64,000 nucleotides of DNA from Bacillus sp. FJAT-29814 (GTDB lineage: Bacteria > Bacillota > Bacilli > Bacillales > Cytobacillaceae). A program made the translations under genes and the position numbers. The first letter of the stretch is position 1, and each line of letters starts with the position of its first letter. Of the stretch, positions 1 through 8,148 are shown in pieces. Where the stretch lies: assembly GCF_001510715.1 (NCBI RefSeq), contig NZ_LMTJ01000001.1, positions 170,471 to 234,470 of the forward strand, given 5' to 3'. The notes under the pieces were generated by a model that saw nothing but the letters and a program-made list of their open reading frames with translations, made no database searches and was not told the origin of the DNA.

Positions 1-847
1 TGATAAACGCACTTAATGCTCCGCCTTGAAGCTTCATTCCGCTTGCAAGGAACTCCATATCAGTCATTTTACCGTCCATACCGACTGCATCAATGACAAC
101 ATCAGCGCCGCCTTTGGTGATTTCCTTCAGGTAACTTCCTACATTCTCATGGTCCTCAAAGTTAACAATTTCTACTTTGTTGGTGCGCTTTGCGTGCTGC
201 AGGCGATAATTGACATAATCAACGGCAATGACTCGCTTTGCCCCTTTTAACCAACAGAATTTTTGAGCAAAAAGACCAACGGGACCACAGCCAAGAACAA
301 TAACTGTATCTCCATCCTTTACACCTGCATTGTCAACACTCCAAAAACCAGTAGTCATCGCATCGGCAATAACTGCTAACTTTTCATCTGGTTCTTCACA
401 AGTCTCTGGAATTTTGAAATGAGTAAAGTTGGCAAATGGCACTCTTAAATATTCAGCTTGCCCACCTGGATAGCCACCGGTCGTACCAGAATATCCGAAA
501 TAGGCACCCATATCACCATTATCATTTGAATTGTCACATTGGCTTTCCAAATGGTTTTTACAGTAATGGCATTCACCGCATGCTATATTAAAGGGGATAA
601 TTACTCGATCTCCCTTTTTTAGCTTTGTCACACCTGGACCAACTTCTTCGACGATTCCCATTGGTTCATGGCCAATAACATAGTTTTCTTGCAGGTTAGG
701 AATCATGCCATGAATTAAATGTAAATCAGACCCACATATAGCTGTACTCGTTACTTTAATAATCATGTCATCTGGTTTTTCAATCTTTGGATCTGGAACT
801 TCTTTGACTACAACATTTTTAATACCTTGATACGTTACTGCCTTCAT
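1..847 (-). CDS. adhB: Zinc-dependent alcohol dehydrogenase (partial, runs off the left edge)
   Basis: Medium-chain, zinc-dependent dehydrogenase that should oxidise an alcohol with NAD(P). Translation from the ATG at 847 starts MKAVTYQG and shows the family landmarks in order: the catalytic-zinc region with CGSDLH and GHEPMG, the structural-zinc cysteines in CGECHYC with a further Cys eight residues on, and the Rossmann glycine motif VLGCGPVG. About 282 residues are present; the C-terminal quarter lies outside the window. It sits directly downstream of two spore-coat genes on the same strand. The order coat protein, coat protein, dehydrogenase matches yraG-yraF-adhB of Bacillus subtilis, so sporulation-linked expression is likely. 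The family is certain; the symbol rests on synteny and recall. Confidence 0.88.
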   Translation of the reverse strand, partial: MKAVTYQGIKNVVVKEVPDPKIEKPDDMIIKVTSTAICGSDLHLIHGMIPNLQENYVIGHEPMGIVEEVGPGVTKLKKGDRVIIPFNIACGECHYCKNHLESQCDNSNDNGDMGAYFGYSGTTGGYPGGQAEYLRVPFANFTHFKIPETCEEPDEKLAVIADAMTTGFWSVDNAGVKDGDTVIVLGCGPVGLFAQKFCWLKGAKRVIAVDYVNYRLQHAKRTNKVEIVNFEDHENVGSYLKEITKGGADVVIDAVGMDGKMTDMEFLASGMKLQGGALSAFI

Positions 848-865
848 TGGTTACAGCCTCCAGTG

Positions 866-1234
866 TTAGTGTTCATCAGGTGTCCGGTCAAACATACCTT
901 TTCTATTGGTCTCAACAGGAAATAGATTCATTTTGCCAATCATCAAAGTATTGTTGGCAGAGAGTTGGTCTAATTGATATTGTTCACTTAATTCGTATGG
1001 ATGGAACCATTTTTTACTAATCATTAATTCTGTAATTTCTTGGTGCATGGCAATCCCTTGCATTAACTGGTTTCGTAAGACCGTTCTAACATCTGGTGAT
1101 GCCGCCTCCGTTAAAGCGACAGCAATATTACGCACACCTTCTTTGGCACGAAGAAGTAAATCCATCGCAAATGTAGTATCTGCTAGCTCTGGTACGTGTA
1201 GCGCGTTTATAGGGTCTAAATAGTCCTGGTTCAA
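866..1234 (-). CDS. yraF: Spore coat protein of the CotF family, YraF-like
   Basis: A 122-residue protein with the Coat F helical domain: an N-terminal helix carrying [19 protein letters not shown], then a segment of the type [19 protein letters not shown], and a C-terminal FHPY motif. CotF-family proteins are structural components of the Bacillus spore coat, made in the mother cell. The length equals that of B. subtilis YraF. It lies 18 bp from the dehydrogenase start and 16 bp from the upstream yraG-like gene, so the three are one operon. No sporulation promoter could be assigned with confidence. Confidence 0.88.
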   Translation of the reverse strand: MNQDYLDPINALHVPELADTTFAMDLLLRAKEGVRNIAVALTEAASPDVRTVLRNQLMQGIAMHQEITELMISKKWFHPYELSEQYQLDQLSANNTLMIGKMNLFPVETNRKGMFDRTPDEH

Positions 1235-1250
1235 TGAATTTGCCTCCTTT

Positions 1251-1496
1251 TCAATTTACTATTGGTGTTGGCCGGTTTTGAGGAACAGGAGCTTCAAAAG
1301 GCGCACGTTGATAAATTGCCTGTAATTCACTAAGCGCTTGCATAGATTGTTCAACATCTTTTTGCATTAATGCTCTCAAATCATGATCAAATACCAATCC
1401 TTGCATTAGTTTTGATTTCGCTAAGCAAAGGGTTTTGAAATTAATAACTTCATGTAAATCCAATGATTCATGATCGGCTAATTTTTGATTATCCAT
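1251..1496 (-). CDS. yraG: Small spore coat protein, YraG-like
   Basis: An 81-residue helical protein, first gene of the yraG-yraF-adhB cluster. It contains a Coat-F-related helix ([20 protein letters not shown]) followed by a short proline-rich tail. The ATG is preceded by GGAGG about ten bases upstream. Size, order and sequence style match B. subtilis YraG/YraD, small proteins related to CotF and expressed during sporulation. The 290-bp stretch upstream (1497-1789) holds its leader and presumably its promoter, but no sigma-E or sigma-K element was clear enough to list. Confidence 0.8.
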   Translation of the reverse strand: MDNQKLADHESLDLHEVINFKTLCLAKSKLMQGLVFDHDLRALMQKDVEQSMQALSELQAIYQRAPFEAPVPQNRPTPIVN

Positions 1497-1689
1497 TTCT
1501 AAATAACCTCCTTATTCATTAATAGAATCAATTGTATTGTTCCAAAAATAGGAGGGATACATTCTTTAAGTTTTTTTTTATATTTGGTAAATTATCTTAA
1601 ATGGTTGGAATATTCATAAAGGAGGAGAAATTCATTTATTGTGATGGTTGAGGATGATTGCTGCGACGGTCTTGTTTTTCTTGTAGCTA

Positions 1690-1722
1690 AAAAAATGTTC
1701 AACCAGAAATATCTGGTTGAAC
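1690..1722 (-). terminator. Rho-independent terminator of the CBO0543-family gene
   Basis: A perfect 10-bp stem (GTTCAACCAG / CTGGTTGAAC, 1697-1706 and 1713-1722) is followed on the minus strand by ATTTTTTTAGC. It lies 68 bp beyond the stop codon of the minus-strand gene ending at 1790. Confidence 0.85.
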
Positions 1723-1789
1723 TTATAATACGAAAGGAAGAAGAAATGCCTCATCTTTTTTACTCTTATTGTTTATTAAGAACCTTCAT

Positions 1790-2278
1790 CTAAGAAAAAT
1801 CGTATTTATTATTAAAGAGACGTCTTATAACATACATTGAAAATCTGACCAATAAAAAGGAAAAAGAAAGCGAATAAAAAGTGGTTTTCCAATTCCACCC
1901 CTTTTTATATTTAACAAGTTGTGTATTTTTTTCTAGCCATAGCTCAGTGATAGTCATCGGTACACTGAAATACAGAACTTTTAAAAGGCACTGAAGGATG
2001 CGAGAATCCTTTGTCAGTTGATTATAAAGGACACAAGAAATTGGGAAAAGGATGTAGTCAAACACCACACTTGTATTAACTTGTTTTGGAAATCTGATGG
2101 GATATTTAACATAACCTTTATTTACAACCAGGTTATCGACCAATGATGCATAATAACTTTTTATAAAGAAAACAAGGAGCCAGTCCTTTGCAAGTGGCTT
2201 TTTAATTAAGTAAATAAAGGAACTAATACCAAAGAAATAAAGCAATTTTATAAGGTTTTTTTCAAATTTTCGACCCAT
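1790..2278 (-). CDS. CBO0543-family integral membrane protein
   Basis: A 162-residue polytopic membrane protein with about four or five hydrophobic segments and the family landmarks KKPLAKDWLLVFF, YPIRFPK, FDYILFPISCVLYNQL and TELWLEKNT. The family is common and multicopy in Bacillus, and its function is unknown. The first possible ATG (2293) overlaps the ribosome site; GGAGGTG is correctly spaced for the second ATG at 2278, which is used here. It is a monocistronic unit with its own terminator. The 2.3-2.6 kb DNA upstream holds no other gene. Confidence 0.85.
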   Translation of the reverse strand: MGRKFEKNLIKLLYFFGISSFIYLIKKPLAKDWLLVFFIKSYYASLVDNLVVNKGYVKYPIRFPKQVNTSVVFDYILFPISCVLYNQLTKDSRILQCLLKVLYFSVPMTITELWLEKNTQLVKYKKGWNWKTTFYSLSFSFLLVRFSMYVIRRLFNNKYDFS

Positions 2279-2410
2279 GTTTAGCACCTCCATAAGATAG
2301 GTTATCTCTGATGCAGGTGGTTATACCTAGGACATACGAAAATTAGATAAGGAAACAATGAATAAACAAGGCTCTATAGTGATATAAAATTGTTTCTTAA
2401 TTGTGAACAC

Positions 2411-2450
2411 TTTCACCTAAACAAACGGGCAGAATTGTTGAAGAAGCTGA
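2411..2450. repeat. Copy of a dispersed intergenic motif (consensus TTGAAC-N-ACGGGCAG-N-TTGAAGAAG)
   Basis: The stretch carries AAACAAACGGGCAG followed by TTGTTGAAGAAG. Variants of the motif recur near 3762, 4732, 4797, 5749, 6550, 6720, 6771, 7783 and 7832, nearly always between small accessory genes and often just after a terminator hairpin. Confidence 0.6.
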
Positions 2451-2612
2451 TGCATCAAACAGTAGTGCAATAGCCTGTCAAGGGGGCAGATTGCTAATTT
2501 AAGTGCCGAAAAAAACAACTTAATTAGTTGACCAGGTTATAGTGAAATTATTAAAAGTGGATGAAATAAAATTAAACATTGATGATCGTTAAAGTTATCA
2601 AAATTTATAATT

Positions 2613-2789
2613 GACGACGCTTTAAGTGAATGGTTATCCTACGCGGAAGAATTAATGGAGGCTGCAGAGCTGTTGTGGGAAAAAAGTAATAGTTCACTGG
2701 AATCCGAGATGTATAACAAAGTGAGAAATGGTTGGGAATCTGGTATGGGAGAACGAGTTGAATATTTTTTTATTAATAAGTATGAATAG
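2613..2789 (+). pseudogene. C-terminal relic of an unidentified small protein
   Basis: Fifty-eight sense codons read cleanly, with protein-like composition (LSEWLSYAEELMEAAELLWE and ending FINKYE), up to a TAG. There is no start codon with a ribosome site; the frame is closed by a TGA a few codons upstream. It looks like the 3' end of a decayed gene. Family not recognised. Confidence 0.35.
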
Positions 2790-2802
2790 TAATTTGTAGT
2801 TT

Positions 2803-3138
2803 GTGACATCTTTAGGAGGCAGTGGTAACGGAGCAAATCCAAAAGAGGTTCTAGTTTCTTTTGTAACTACTTGTTATACAGCAACGCTTACGTTTGTACT
2901 TGAAAGTAGAAAACTACCTGTTGTAGAACTATCAGTAAATTCTGAGGCAAATATATCTGAAAATGAGTTTAAAATTACTCACTATCCGCATATCGTTTTA
3001 TCTGCTGATGCAACAGAAGAACAAATTCAGTCGGCCCAAAGAGCAACTGAAGCTGCAGATAAAGGATGCGAAGTGGGAAATTTATTGAAAAAAGCAGATG
3101 TTAAAATTGAAATTCAAGGTAAGGTTTCTTCGAAATAA
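2803..3138 (+). pseudogene. 5'-truncated OsmC/Ohr-family protein
   Basis: OsmC-family proteins are thiol peroxidases that reduce organic hydroperoxides through two cysteines. The open frame (111 codons from a GTG) begins inside the conserved core: LGGSGNGANPKEVLVSF, then the first redox cysteine in TCYTA and the second in KGCEVGN. Intact members have about 30 more residues before this point. The frame is closed by TAG just upstream and the GTG has no Shine-Dalgarno sequence, so the 5' end and promoter appear to be lost. Both cysteines and the C-terminus remain. It lies next to another gene relic (2613-2789), suggesting a deletion junction near 2.79 kb. Confidence 0.7.
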
Positions 3139-3277
3139 TCTGAGTAATTAAAAGATGTAGAAATACATATTAAACCTTTCAAATTAAACGGTCTTTTAAA
3201 ATTAAAGCGGCGGTTATGCTGGATTTTTTTATCTGAATTATAAATCACTTGTAAAAACAATAGAGGGAGTGTTACAA

Positions 3278-3610
3278 ATGGCAATGACCATTACAGAAAG
3301 GGCATCAGAAGAACTAAACAAAAAAATAGGGGATCATAAGGGATATCTTAAAATTAAAAACGTAATGGAAGGGCTTGCCTGCGGGGCAGGAGTACCTACT
3401 TTGTTTTTTGTCCTATCCAGAGATGAAACCCAAGACATTCTATTTGAGACTAACGATCGTCCTGTATTGTTGGAGAAATCAGAGCTCATTTTTTTTGACG
3501 ACGAGGACTTAAAAATTGATTACTCGGATTCAATGAACAGTTTTCAGTTAAAAAGCCCACAGCAAATAATAAATGGAAGAATGTCATTTATTATGAATAA
3601 AATAATTTGA
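3278..3610 (+). CDS. HesB/IscA-like iron-sulfur biogenesis domain protein (YqkB-like)
   Basis: A 110-residue protein of the HesB/YadR/YfhF group, distantly related to A-type Fe-S carriers. Visible features are the N-terminal MTITERASEELNKKI, a YLKIKNVMEGLACG segment with a single cysteine, and a C-terminal INGRMSF. The classic IscA C-terminal CxC is absent, as in the small Bacillus YqkB-type proteins, so cluster assembly as such is doubtful. GAGGGAG lies eight bases before the ATG at 3278; an upstream GTG at 3269 overlaps that site. Two terminators follow. Confidence 0.75.
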   Translation: MAMTITERASEELNKKIGDHKGYLKIKNVMEGLACGAGVPTLFFVLSRDETQDILFETNDRPVLLEKSELIFFDDEDLKIDYSDSMNSFQLKSPQQIINGRMSFIMNKII

Positions 3611-3680
3611 TTAAATTTAGTCTTCAACTTTTTGATCTTCCACAATACCAACCAATATAATCATCAGTTATTCAAGAAAA

Positions 3681-3712
3681 GGGCGCAATTGTTAAATAAG
3701 CGCCTCTTTTTC
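3681..3712 (+). terminator. Terminator hairpin downstream of the HesB-like gene
   Basis: GGCGC (3682-3686) pairs with GCGCC (3700-3704), followed by TCTTTTTC. Confidence 0.65.
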
Positions 3713-3728
3713 TTCATCAACTAAAAGG

Positions 3729-3761
3729 AGCGTTTCTACAATAAGTAGAGACGCTTTTTTC
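3729..3761 (+). terminator. Second terminator hairpin, related to the one at 7751
   Basis: AGCGTTTCTAC (3729-3739) and GTAGAGACGCT (3745-3755) form an 11-bp stem with one wobble, followed by six T. The same hairpin plus the adjoining TTGAAGTAACGGGAG sequence recurs at 7751-7797, so it belongs to the dispersed element. Confidence 0.75.
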
Positions 3762-3888
3762 TTATTGAAGTAACGGGAGATTAGCTAAAGAAGGAAATAG
3801 AAAATAAAAGTAGAATTTATTTTAAGGATTGAATTTTTTATTCCAAGTCAGAATAGGTAAACAACGATTGATTAATTGGGAGTATAAG

Positions 3889-4020
3889 ATGAAAAAATGA
3901 AAAAAGAAATAAGACGGCTTTTTTAAAGATACCCTAATTGAGTTTATATTTGAAGTGGTTTGGAACATCTTAATGTTTATACCAAGAATGATAATTCGCT
4001 TAATAGGAAACATTTGGTGA
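3889..4020 (+). pseudogene. Frameshifted gene for a small (~40 aa) membrane peptide
   Basis: From 3925 the frame reads KDTLIEFIFEVVWNILMF and continues to a TGA at 4018, a hydrophobic tail typical of very short Bacillus membrane peptides. The matching start, ATG at 3897 giving MKKEIRRLF, is out of phase because of a run of six T at 3919-3924; five T would make one continuous reading frame of 40 codons. GGGAG at 3878-3882 is better spaced to an ATG at 3889, which reads only three codons. Decay and sequencing error are both possible. Confidence 0.5.
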
Positions 4021-4196
4021 AGTAGTTAGTCAGAATAGAGCTATCGAGGGCGATTGCAAATAAGAGCAGTTTTTTTTTACAAACAAGACAGCATCCCTGT
4101 AATAAATGAACTGTAAAAACGGATAAGTTTGTGAATAAACGCACTTAAAGGGTGCTTTAATAAATGAATTGTAAAAAAGGTTAGGGAGTGTAGAAA

Positions 4197-4715
4197 ATGT
4201 CTGAAATGACAACATCCATTGTCTTGTACGGTGAGTTTGACAAAAACAATACAAATAGTTGGCTTACCTTTTACGATTACGCTAAAAGACTTTCAAAAAG
4301 CCTGTCATTTGAACCTAACTACGTTGGAATGATCGGTGAAGAATTCAAATCAGGGAAAGTTTTAACTGTAAAGAGAACTGAGAAACGCCTGTTGAATTCG
4401 TTAGAAAAGGGTAGTTTGTTATCGTCACTTGCAGTATATTCCTTGCCTAATGATTTCACACAGGCTGCTTTTGATTATAACTTTTATCTAGGACGGAATG
4501 GAAATGGAAGAAATCAATACATCATTCTAACATTTCCAGGAGAGTTGTATGGAACAATGGAAACAGCAAGCATAATTTCTGAATTAAAAGGTTTTATACA
4601 ATTTGAAAACGGACAAGTACTTGAAATGTCTAGATACGAATGTCCGATGTTTTATGCTGCAAAAGTAAATCCTCCAAGTACCTATCAGTCTTTAAAGATA
4701 ATAAAAACATTATAA
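4197..4715 (+). CDS. Hypothetical protein, 172 aa
   Basis: A soluble-looking protein starting MSEMTTSIVLYGEF, preceded by a well spaced TTAGGGAGTG ribosome site. It is a mixed alpha/beta sequence rich in aromatic residues with no signal peptide or membrane segment. I do not recognise the family. Size, single-gene context and location between the dispersed intergenic motifs fit the small immunity-like or stress proteins common in Bacillus accessory regions, but nothing in the sequence proves that. Two 20-bp near-copies of AATAAATGAAYTGTAAAAA lie just upstream (about 4102 and 4159). Confidence 0.7.
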   Translation: MSEMTTSIVLYGEFDKNNTNSWLTFYDYAKRLSKSLSFEPNYVGMIGEEFKSGKVLTVKRTEKRLLNSLEKGSLLSSLAVYSLPNDFTQAAFDYNFYLGRNGNGRNQYIILTFPGELYGTMETASIISELKGFIQFENGQVLEMSRYECPMFYAAKVNPPSTYQSLKIIKTL

Positions 4716-4730
4716 AAAAATAACTAGGAC

Positions 4731-4815
4731 CTTCTTGAACTACCGGGTAGCTTTTGTTGGGATGATGTGATCACTACGGTGGTCATTTTTTTCTTGTTGA
4801 ACAGGGCAGGTTAAA
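4731..4815. repeat. Two adjacent copies of the dispersed ACGGGCAG motif around a small hairpin
   Basis: The segment reads TTGAACTACCGGGTAG, then a dyad GTGATCACTACGGTGGTCAT followed by T-rich sequence, then TTGTTGAACAGGGCAGG. The dyad plus T-run could terminate the preceding gene. Confidence 0.55.
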
Positions 4816-4882
4816 GATGGAATTACATAATATATACAGAAATATGTTGATAATATTGGAAGTTCGAGGGGGAATAAACGAA

Positions 4883-5173
4883 ATGTATATAGGAATTGGT
4901 ATTCTCGCTTTAGTATTCATTATAATTTCAATAATCCGAACTTCATCAAACAGGAACTGGAAATTAATATACACTGCATACGGTAATGAGGAATACTTTA
5001 AGATAATTGCAATATTAAAAACAGAAGGAATAAAGTTAAAAATTGATACTCCATACAGAGGCACCGATACCCGAATTAACCGTTTTAAGGATAATACACA
5101 ATATGATATTTATGTAAAAAAAGATGAAGAACATTTAGCTGTTAAAGCGTTGCAAAAAAGAAATAATCTTTAA
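4883..5173 (+). CDS. Small membrane-anchored protein with a DUF2007-like domain
   Basis: A 96-residue protein with one N-terminal transmembrane helix (IGIGILALVFIIISII) followed by a small cytoplasmic domain. The domain has the pattern of DUF2007 'signal-transducing' proteins: a strand entering YGNEEYFKIIAILKTEGIK, then a YDIYVKKDEEHLAVKAL helix at the end. Function is unknown; the fold is ferredoxin-like in known relatives. The ATG at 4883 has GAGGGGG about 12 bases upstream; a longer frame from 4817 overlaps the repeat and lacks a ribosome site. Confidence 0.65.
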   Translation: MYIGIGILALVFIIISIIRTSSNRNWKLIYTAYGNEEYFKIIAILKTEGIKLKIDTPYRGTDTRINRFKDNTQYDIYVKKDEEHLAVKALQKRNNL

Positions 5174-5228
5174 TAAGTATAGGGGCATTTTAAGAGTCGC
5201 TAATCCTATTTGTAATAGGGGTGAGAAG

Positions 5229-5639
5229 ATGCGTATTTTAATGGTTTTAATGTTATCCCTCTTTTTAGTATTTGGTTGTTCAAGAGAAGCAAATAAAAAC
5301 AATAGAACAACAAATCAAGGTGAAATTGAGCAAGTGAATAATGATAATGGAACAGCGACTCAAGGTAAGATTGTGGATGGAAAAATACAAGGATATATTG
5401 TTTTTCTTAAAGATTCAGACATAACTATATTAATCAGTGATAAGAATTTTAATATTATAGATATGAACCTTTCTCTTAAAGAATTGCAGGTTAAATATAA
5501 TGACTTAATGTTACTAATTTTAGACGAAGTTCCATTAGACATAAAATCAGGGGAAAAAGTAAAGATAGGATTTAGCAAAATTTTAGAATCCTACCCACCG
5601 AAGGTTGAGGTTACTGAAATCGTAAGAATGGATAATTAA
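5229..5639 (+). CDS. Lipoprotein with a DUF3221-like (YobA-type) domain
   Basis: A 136-residue secreted lipoprotein. The N-terminus MRILMVLMLSLFLVFGCS is a type II signal peptide with lipobox LVFGC (Cys17). A polar N/Q/T-rich linker follows, then a domain beginning IQGYIVFL and ending with GEKVKIGFSKILESYPPKVE, the layout of DUF3221. It should be anchored to the outer face of the membrane. GGGGTGAG precedes the ATG. Function is unknown in this family. Confidence 0.75.
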   Translation: MRILMVLMLSLFLVFGCSREANKNNRTTNQGEIEQVNNDNGTATQGKIVDGKIQGYIVFLKDSDITILISDKNFNIIDMNLSLKELQVKYNDLMLLILDEVPLDIKSGEKVKIGFSKILESYPPKVEVTEIVRMDN

Positions 5640-5744
5640 TATAGTCTCACTGAACTGGAATATAGTCGAAAAATGAGAAAAGAAAGTTCCTCATAAGGTG
5701 TTCATTTTTGAATAAGATTGTGAATAAAAATGTACCACTGGGGG

Positions 5745-5795
5745 CTAATTCTTCTTGAAAGTGGCAGGATAGTTGAAGAAGGAATTTCTCTAATC
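5745..5795. repeat. Dispersed intergenic motif just upstream of the GNAT gene
   Basis: TTCTTGAAAGTGGCAGGAT followed by GTTGAAGAAGGAAT is a further copy of the motif. It shows that the open frame extending upstream of 5844 is not coding. Confidence 0.6.
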
Positions 5796-5843
5796 TTGGA
5801 AGAATTTATATTCAAAGATATGTTTAAGGAGCTTGTGAAAAAT

Positions 5844-6344
5844 ATGGAATCCAATAGTAAAAGCGAAGTAAAGCTACGAGATATCACAGAGGAAGATCTT
5901 CCTATCTTTTTTGAACAACAACTAGATTCAACGGCGAACTATATGGCTGCCTTCACAACTAAAGACCCCACTGATAAGAACGCATTTTTTGACCATTGGA
6001 CAAAAATTACCGCTGATGAAACCATCACAATTAAGACCATATTATTCAATGGCATTGTCACTGGACACGTCTCGAACTTTGAACAGTTCGGCGAACCCGA
6101 AGTAAGCTACTGGATTGGGAAGGAATATTGGGGGCAAGGTATTGCAACTAAAGCGTTGTCAGAATTTCTGGAGTATATTAAGGTACGTCCGCTCTATGCT
6201 CGTGCCGCTAAAGATAACCTAGCCTCCATCAGGGTATTGGAAAAATGCGGGTTTAAAATCATCTCTGAAGATAAGGGTTTTTCTAACGCAAGAGGCAAGG
6301 ATGTTGAAGAATTTATTTTGAGGCTTGAACCTTATGATATGTAA
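5844..6344 (+). CDS. GNAT-family N-acetyltransferase (RimJ/RimL type)
   Basis: A 166-residue acetyltransferase that should use acetyl-CoA on an amine. The RimJ/RimL signature is plain: KLRDITEEDLP at the start, VSYWIGKEYWGQGIATKAL (acetyl-CoA pyrophosphate loop), the LYARAAKDNLASIRVLEKCG block and a final EFILRLEP. The frame is open to 5730, but the upstream part translates a copy of the intergenic repeat, so the start is placed at ATG 5844 (AAGGAG about 12 bases away) with GTG 5835 as an alternative. Such single GNAT genes are typical of Bacillus variable regions. Confidence 0.85.
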   Translation: MESNSKSEVKLRDITEEDLPIFFEQQLDSTANYMAAFTTKDPTDKNAFFDHWTKITADETITIKTILFNGIVTGHVSNFEQFGEPEVSYWIGKEYWGQGIATKALSEFLEYIKVRPLYARAAKDNLASIRVLEKCGFKIISEDKGFSNARGKDVEEFILRLEPYDM

Positions 6345-6814
6345 TAAACGTAATACGATTGGAGCGGTTCTTGACTAAGAAATCTTCTGTTGTTTTACTA
6401 ACGGCTTTTATTTAATGAACTGATCATATACCATTATATTCTAAGCGTTTGCGGGTATTCATGGATGGTTGTATGAACTTGGATTTACCCAGGTTTATAA
6501 ATTAGAGATTACAGGCTGCAAGTTTATCTAAATACTTGCGGCTTTTCTTATTGCAAAACCGGGCAGGTTTGTTGAAGAAGGATATTTTCTGTTTTAAGCG
6601 AATTATAATTTCAATTATAGGGCACTTTTCTTTAGTAAGAAGGCGTCTTTTTGATATGCCCCTACACATAAAGGGATTAGATTTTGTAAGGTAAAAAAAT
6701 TATGAACATTTTCACTTAAACTATCGGGGGCGAGAGTTCAACAGGGAGTTGCGGCGGAGGCTCTTTTCTTCTTAAACAAACGGGCAGTTTTGTTTAAGAA
6801 CGGGGATATATTAT
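6345..6814. other. Intergenic stretch with gene relic, terminator and three repeat-motif copies
   Basis: No intact gene. Codons 6445-6531 read GIHGWLYELGFTQVYKLE and on to TAA, apparently the 3' end of a lost gene. Copies of the dispersed motif lie near 6550, 6720 and 6771; the 6700-6745 segment also resembles 2403-2446. Confidence 0.45.
6515..6547 (+). terminator. Terminator hairpin
   Basis: GCTGCAAGT (6515-6523) pairs with ACTTGCGGC (6534-6542) with one wobble, followed by TTTTC. Confidence 0.6.
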
Positions 6815-6826
6815 TAGCCAATAAAC

Positions 6827-6870
6827 AAATAAATCTATCCAAGAGGGACTCTCTAAGGATAGATTTATTT
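6827..6870. terminator. Long bidirectional hairpin between convergent units
   Basis: A perfect 14-bp inverted repeat AAATAAATCTATCC / GGATAGATTTATTT encloses a smaller dyad AGAGGGACTCT. It lies just beyond the 3' end of the minus-strand HTH gene and after plus-strand material, as expected for a bidirectional terminator. Confidence 0.7.
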
Positions 6871-6972
6871 GAAATTCCAGCGATCTAAACATTCTTTAGT
6901 TGGCAGGATTCTTCTTCCAGTCACTTTTCTTTTACTAACAACTATCCCGCAGTGTCACTTCTTCTTAAACTC

Positions 6973-7512
6973 CTAATAATCTAATTGACGTAAATACAAT
7001 AAGATTTCATTTTCATTTAGTTTTTTAAACTTATACTTACGAACTTGGCTTTCAATTTTCTTTTTGTCATCATCTTCACTACTGAATAAATCTACTATGT
7101 GCAAAAATACTTCTGTCAACACAGTTACTAATCCACCTGACCATACTGCCCCTAATTCCCAACCTAATGTTTCTGTATCAGAAAGTTGTGACTTCGCTAA
7201 TTCATCCATTTCTTTTTTGTATTCGCCTTTGATTAGAATATATTCTTCCTTATTTCTAAAGGCTAATAGTAAATCTTCAGCATTATAAACTTCGAAATAA
7301 GCATTTTCCTTCTCTAATTGTATTAATTCATCTAGCACAGTTCCTTCACTTTTCTCTACTGTTTTCGCAATGGCTTGAATTGTTTTGACTGAATAATGAC
7401 TGACACTTTTTTTATTAACACTTGAAAGCATTTGCTGACTGATTCCAGTTTCTTTAAATACATCGTATCGTTTTTTCCCGTTCTTTTGCAGATAAATATC
7501 TAATAGACTCAT
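6973..7512 (-). CDS. HTH (lambda-repressor-like) protein with extra C-terminal domain
   Basis: A 179-residue protein. Residues 1-65 form a short XRE-like helix-turn-helix (YDVFKETGISQQMLSSVNK as the recognition region). The remainder contains a hydrophobic stretch LGAVWSGGLVTVLTEVFLHI, which could be a membrane or buried helix, and an acidic/basic tail beginning SSEDDDKKK. The ATG has a strong AAGGAG site. Upstream lie two tandem 15-bp repeats that look like its own operator. Similar HTH proteins occur as regulators in small mobile or phage-derived loci; the C-terminal part is unfamiliar. Confidence 0.75.
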   Translation of the reverse strand: MSLLDIYLQKNGKKRYDVFKETGISQQMLSSVNKKSVSHYSVKTIQAIAKTVEKSEGTVLDELIQLEKENAYFEVYNAEDLLLAFRNKEEYILIKGEYKKEMDELAKSQLSDTETLGWELGAVWSGGLVTVLTEVFLHIVDLFSSEDDDKKKIESQVRKYKFKKLNENEILLYLRQLDY

Positions 7513-7539
7513 TTTAAAATTCTCCTTCCCTATACTAAT

Positions 7540-7569
7540 TTATTTTTTACTAAATTATTTTTTACTTAA
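7540..7569 (-). promoter_or_regulatory. Two tandem 15-bp repeats upstream of the HTH gene (candidate operator)
   Basis: TTATTTTTTACTAAA and TTATTTTTTACTTAA abut exactly (14 of 15 identical) and lie 28-57 bp before the ATG, with a third weaker match towards the ribosome site. Position and periodicity suggest autoregulatory binding; low complexity is the alternative. Confidence 0.45.
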
Positions 7570-7750
7570 TTTTATTTTAGCATATGTGTAAAAAATTGTG
7601 AATTGTTATTTTGTTTAATAATTAATAAATTATATTTTTTTCGTTATGTCACGTAAGTTTGTGAAAGTTGAATTCATTCTTAAAAATGGCTCTGTATGAA
7701 CGCGCACAATATATAAGACCTTGTGAAGTTTTGCAATTAAACTATAGTGT

Positions 7751-7782
7751 GCGTTTCTACATATAAGTGGGGACGCTTTTTT
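7751..7782 (+). terminator. Terminator-like hairpin, second copy of the 3729 element
   Basis: GCGTTTCTAC and GTGGGGACGC pair with wobbles, followed by TTTTTTATTGAAGTAACGGGAG, nearly the same as the sequence after the hairpin at 3729. Confidence 0.55.
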
Positions 7783-7910
7783 ATTGAAGTAACGGGAGGC
7801 TCGAGAGCAAGATCGCTGTGGCCGTCTTTTTATCTTGTTGAACGGGCAGGTTAATCGAAAAAGGATATTTAGGGAAAGGAAAGAATTGTATAAAAAAGGG
7901 GTGAGGCTAA

Positions 7911-8039
7911 ATGGATAAACTTCTCCAACAATTACAAAGAATTGGCGTACATTACATAAAAAGTGATAATGTGATCATTTTAGAAATTTATGAGAATAGA
8001 TATAAATACGCTTCTGAAATAGATAGGCTTATAAATTAG
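7911..8039 (+). CDS. Possible 42-aa protein
   Basis: An ATG preceded by GGGGTGAG opens a 42-codon frame (MDKLLQQLQRIGVHY... ending RLIN) that reads like a genuine amphipathic small protein or the N-terminal remnant of a longer one. It follows a copy of the dispersed intergenic motif, as the other small genes here do. No family recognised. Confidence 0.4.
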   Translation: MDKLLQQLQRIGVHYIKSDNVIILEIYENRYKYASEIDRLIN

Positions 8040-8148
8040 CTTTTTACCCAGCTAAAAAGCAGAATAGATACAAAGAAATAAGTATGTAGCAGAATTGAAG
8101 AAATGCAATTAAACCGGGGCGTTGGTTTATTTTGGAAAGGGGAGTAAC

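Noticed and set aside
2639..2842. Minus-strand 67-codon ORF
   Set aside because: Opposite strand of the coding-like relic at 2613-2789; low-complexity Ser/Leu composition and no start signal.
6827..6870. Terminal inverted repeat of an insertion sequence
   Set aside because: The two arms are only 16 bp apart with a nested dyad; it is a hairpin between convergent units, not element ends.
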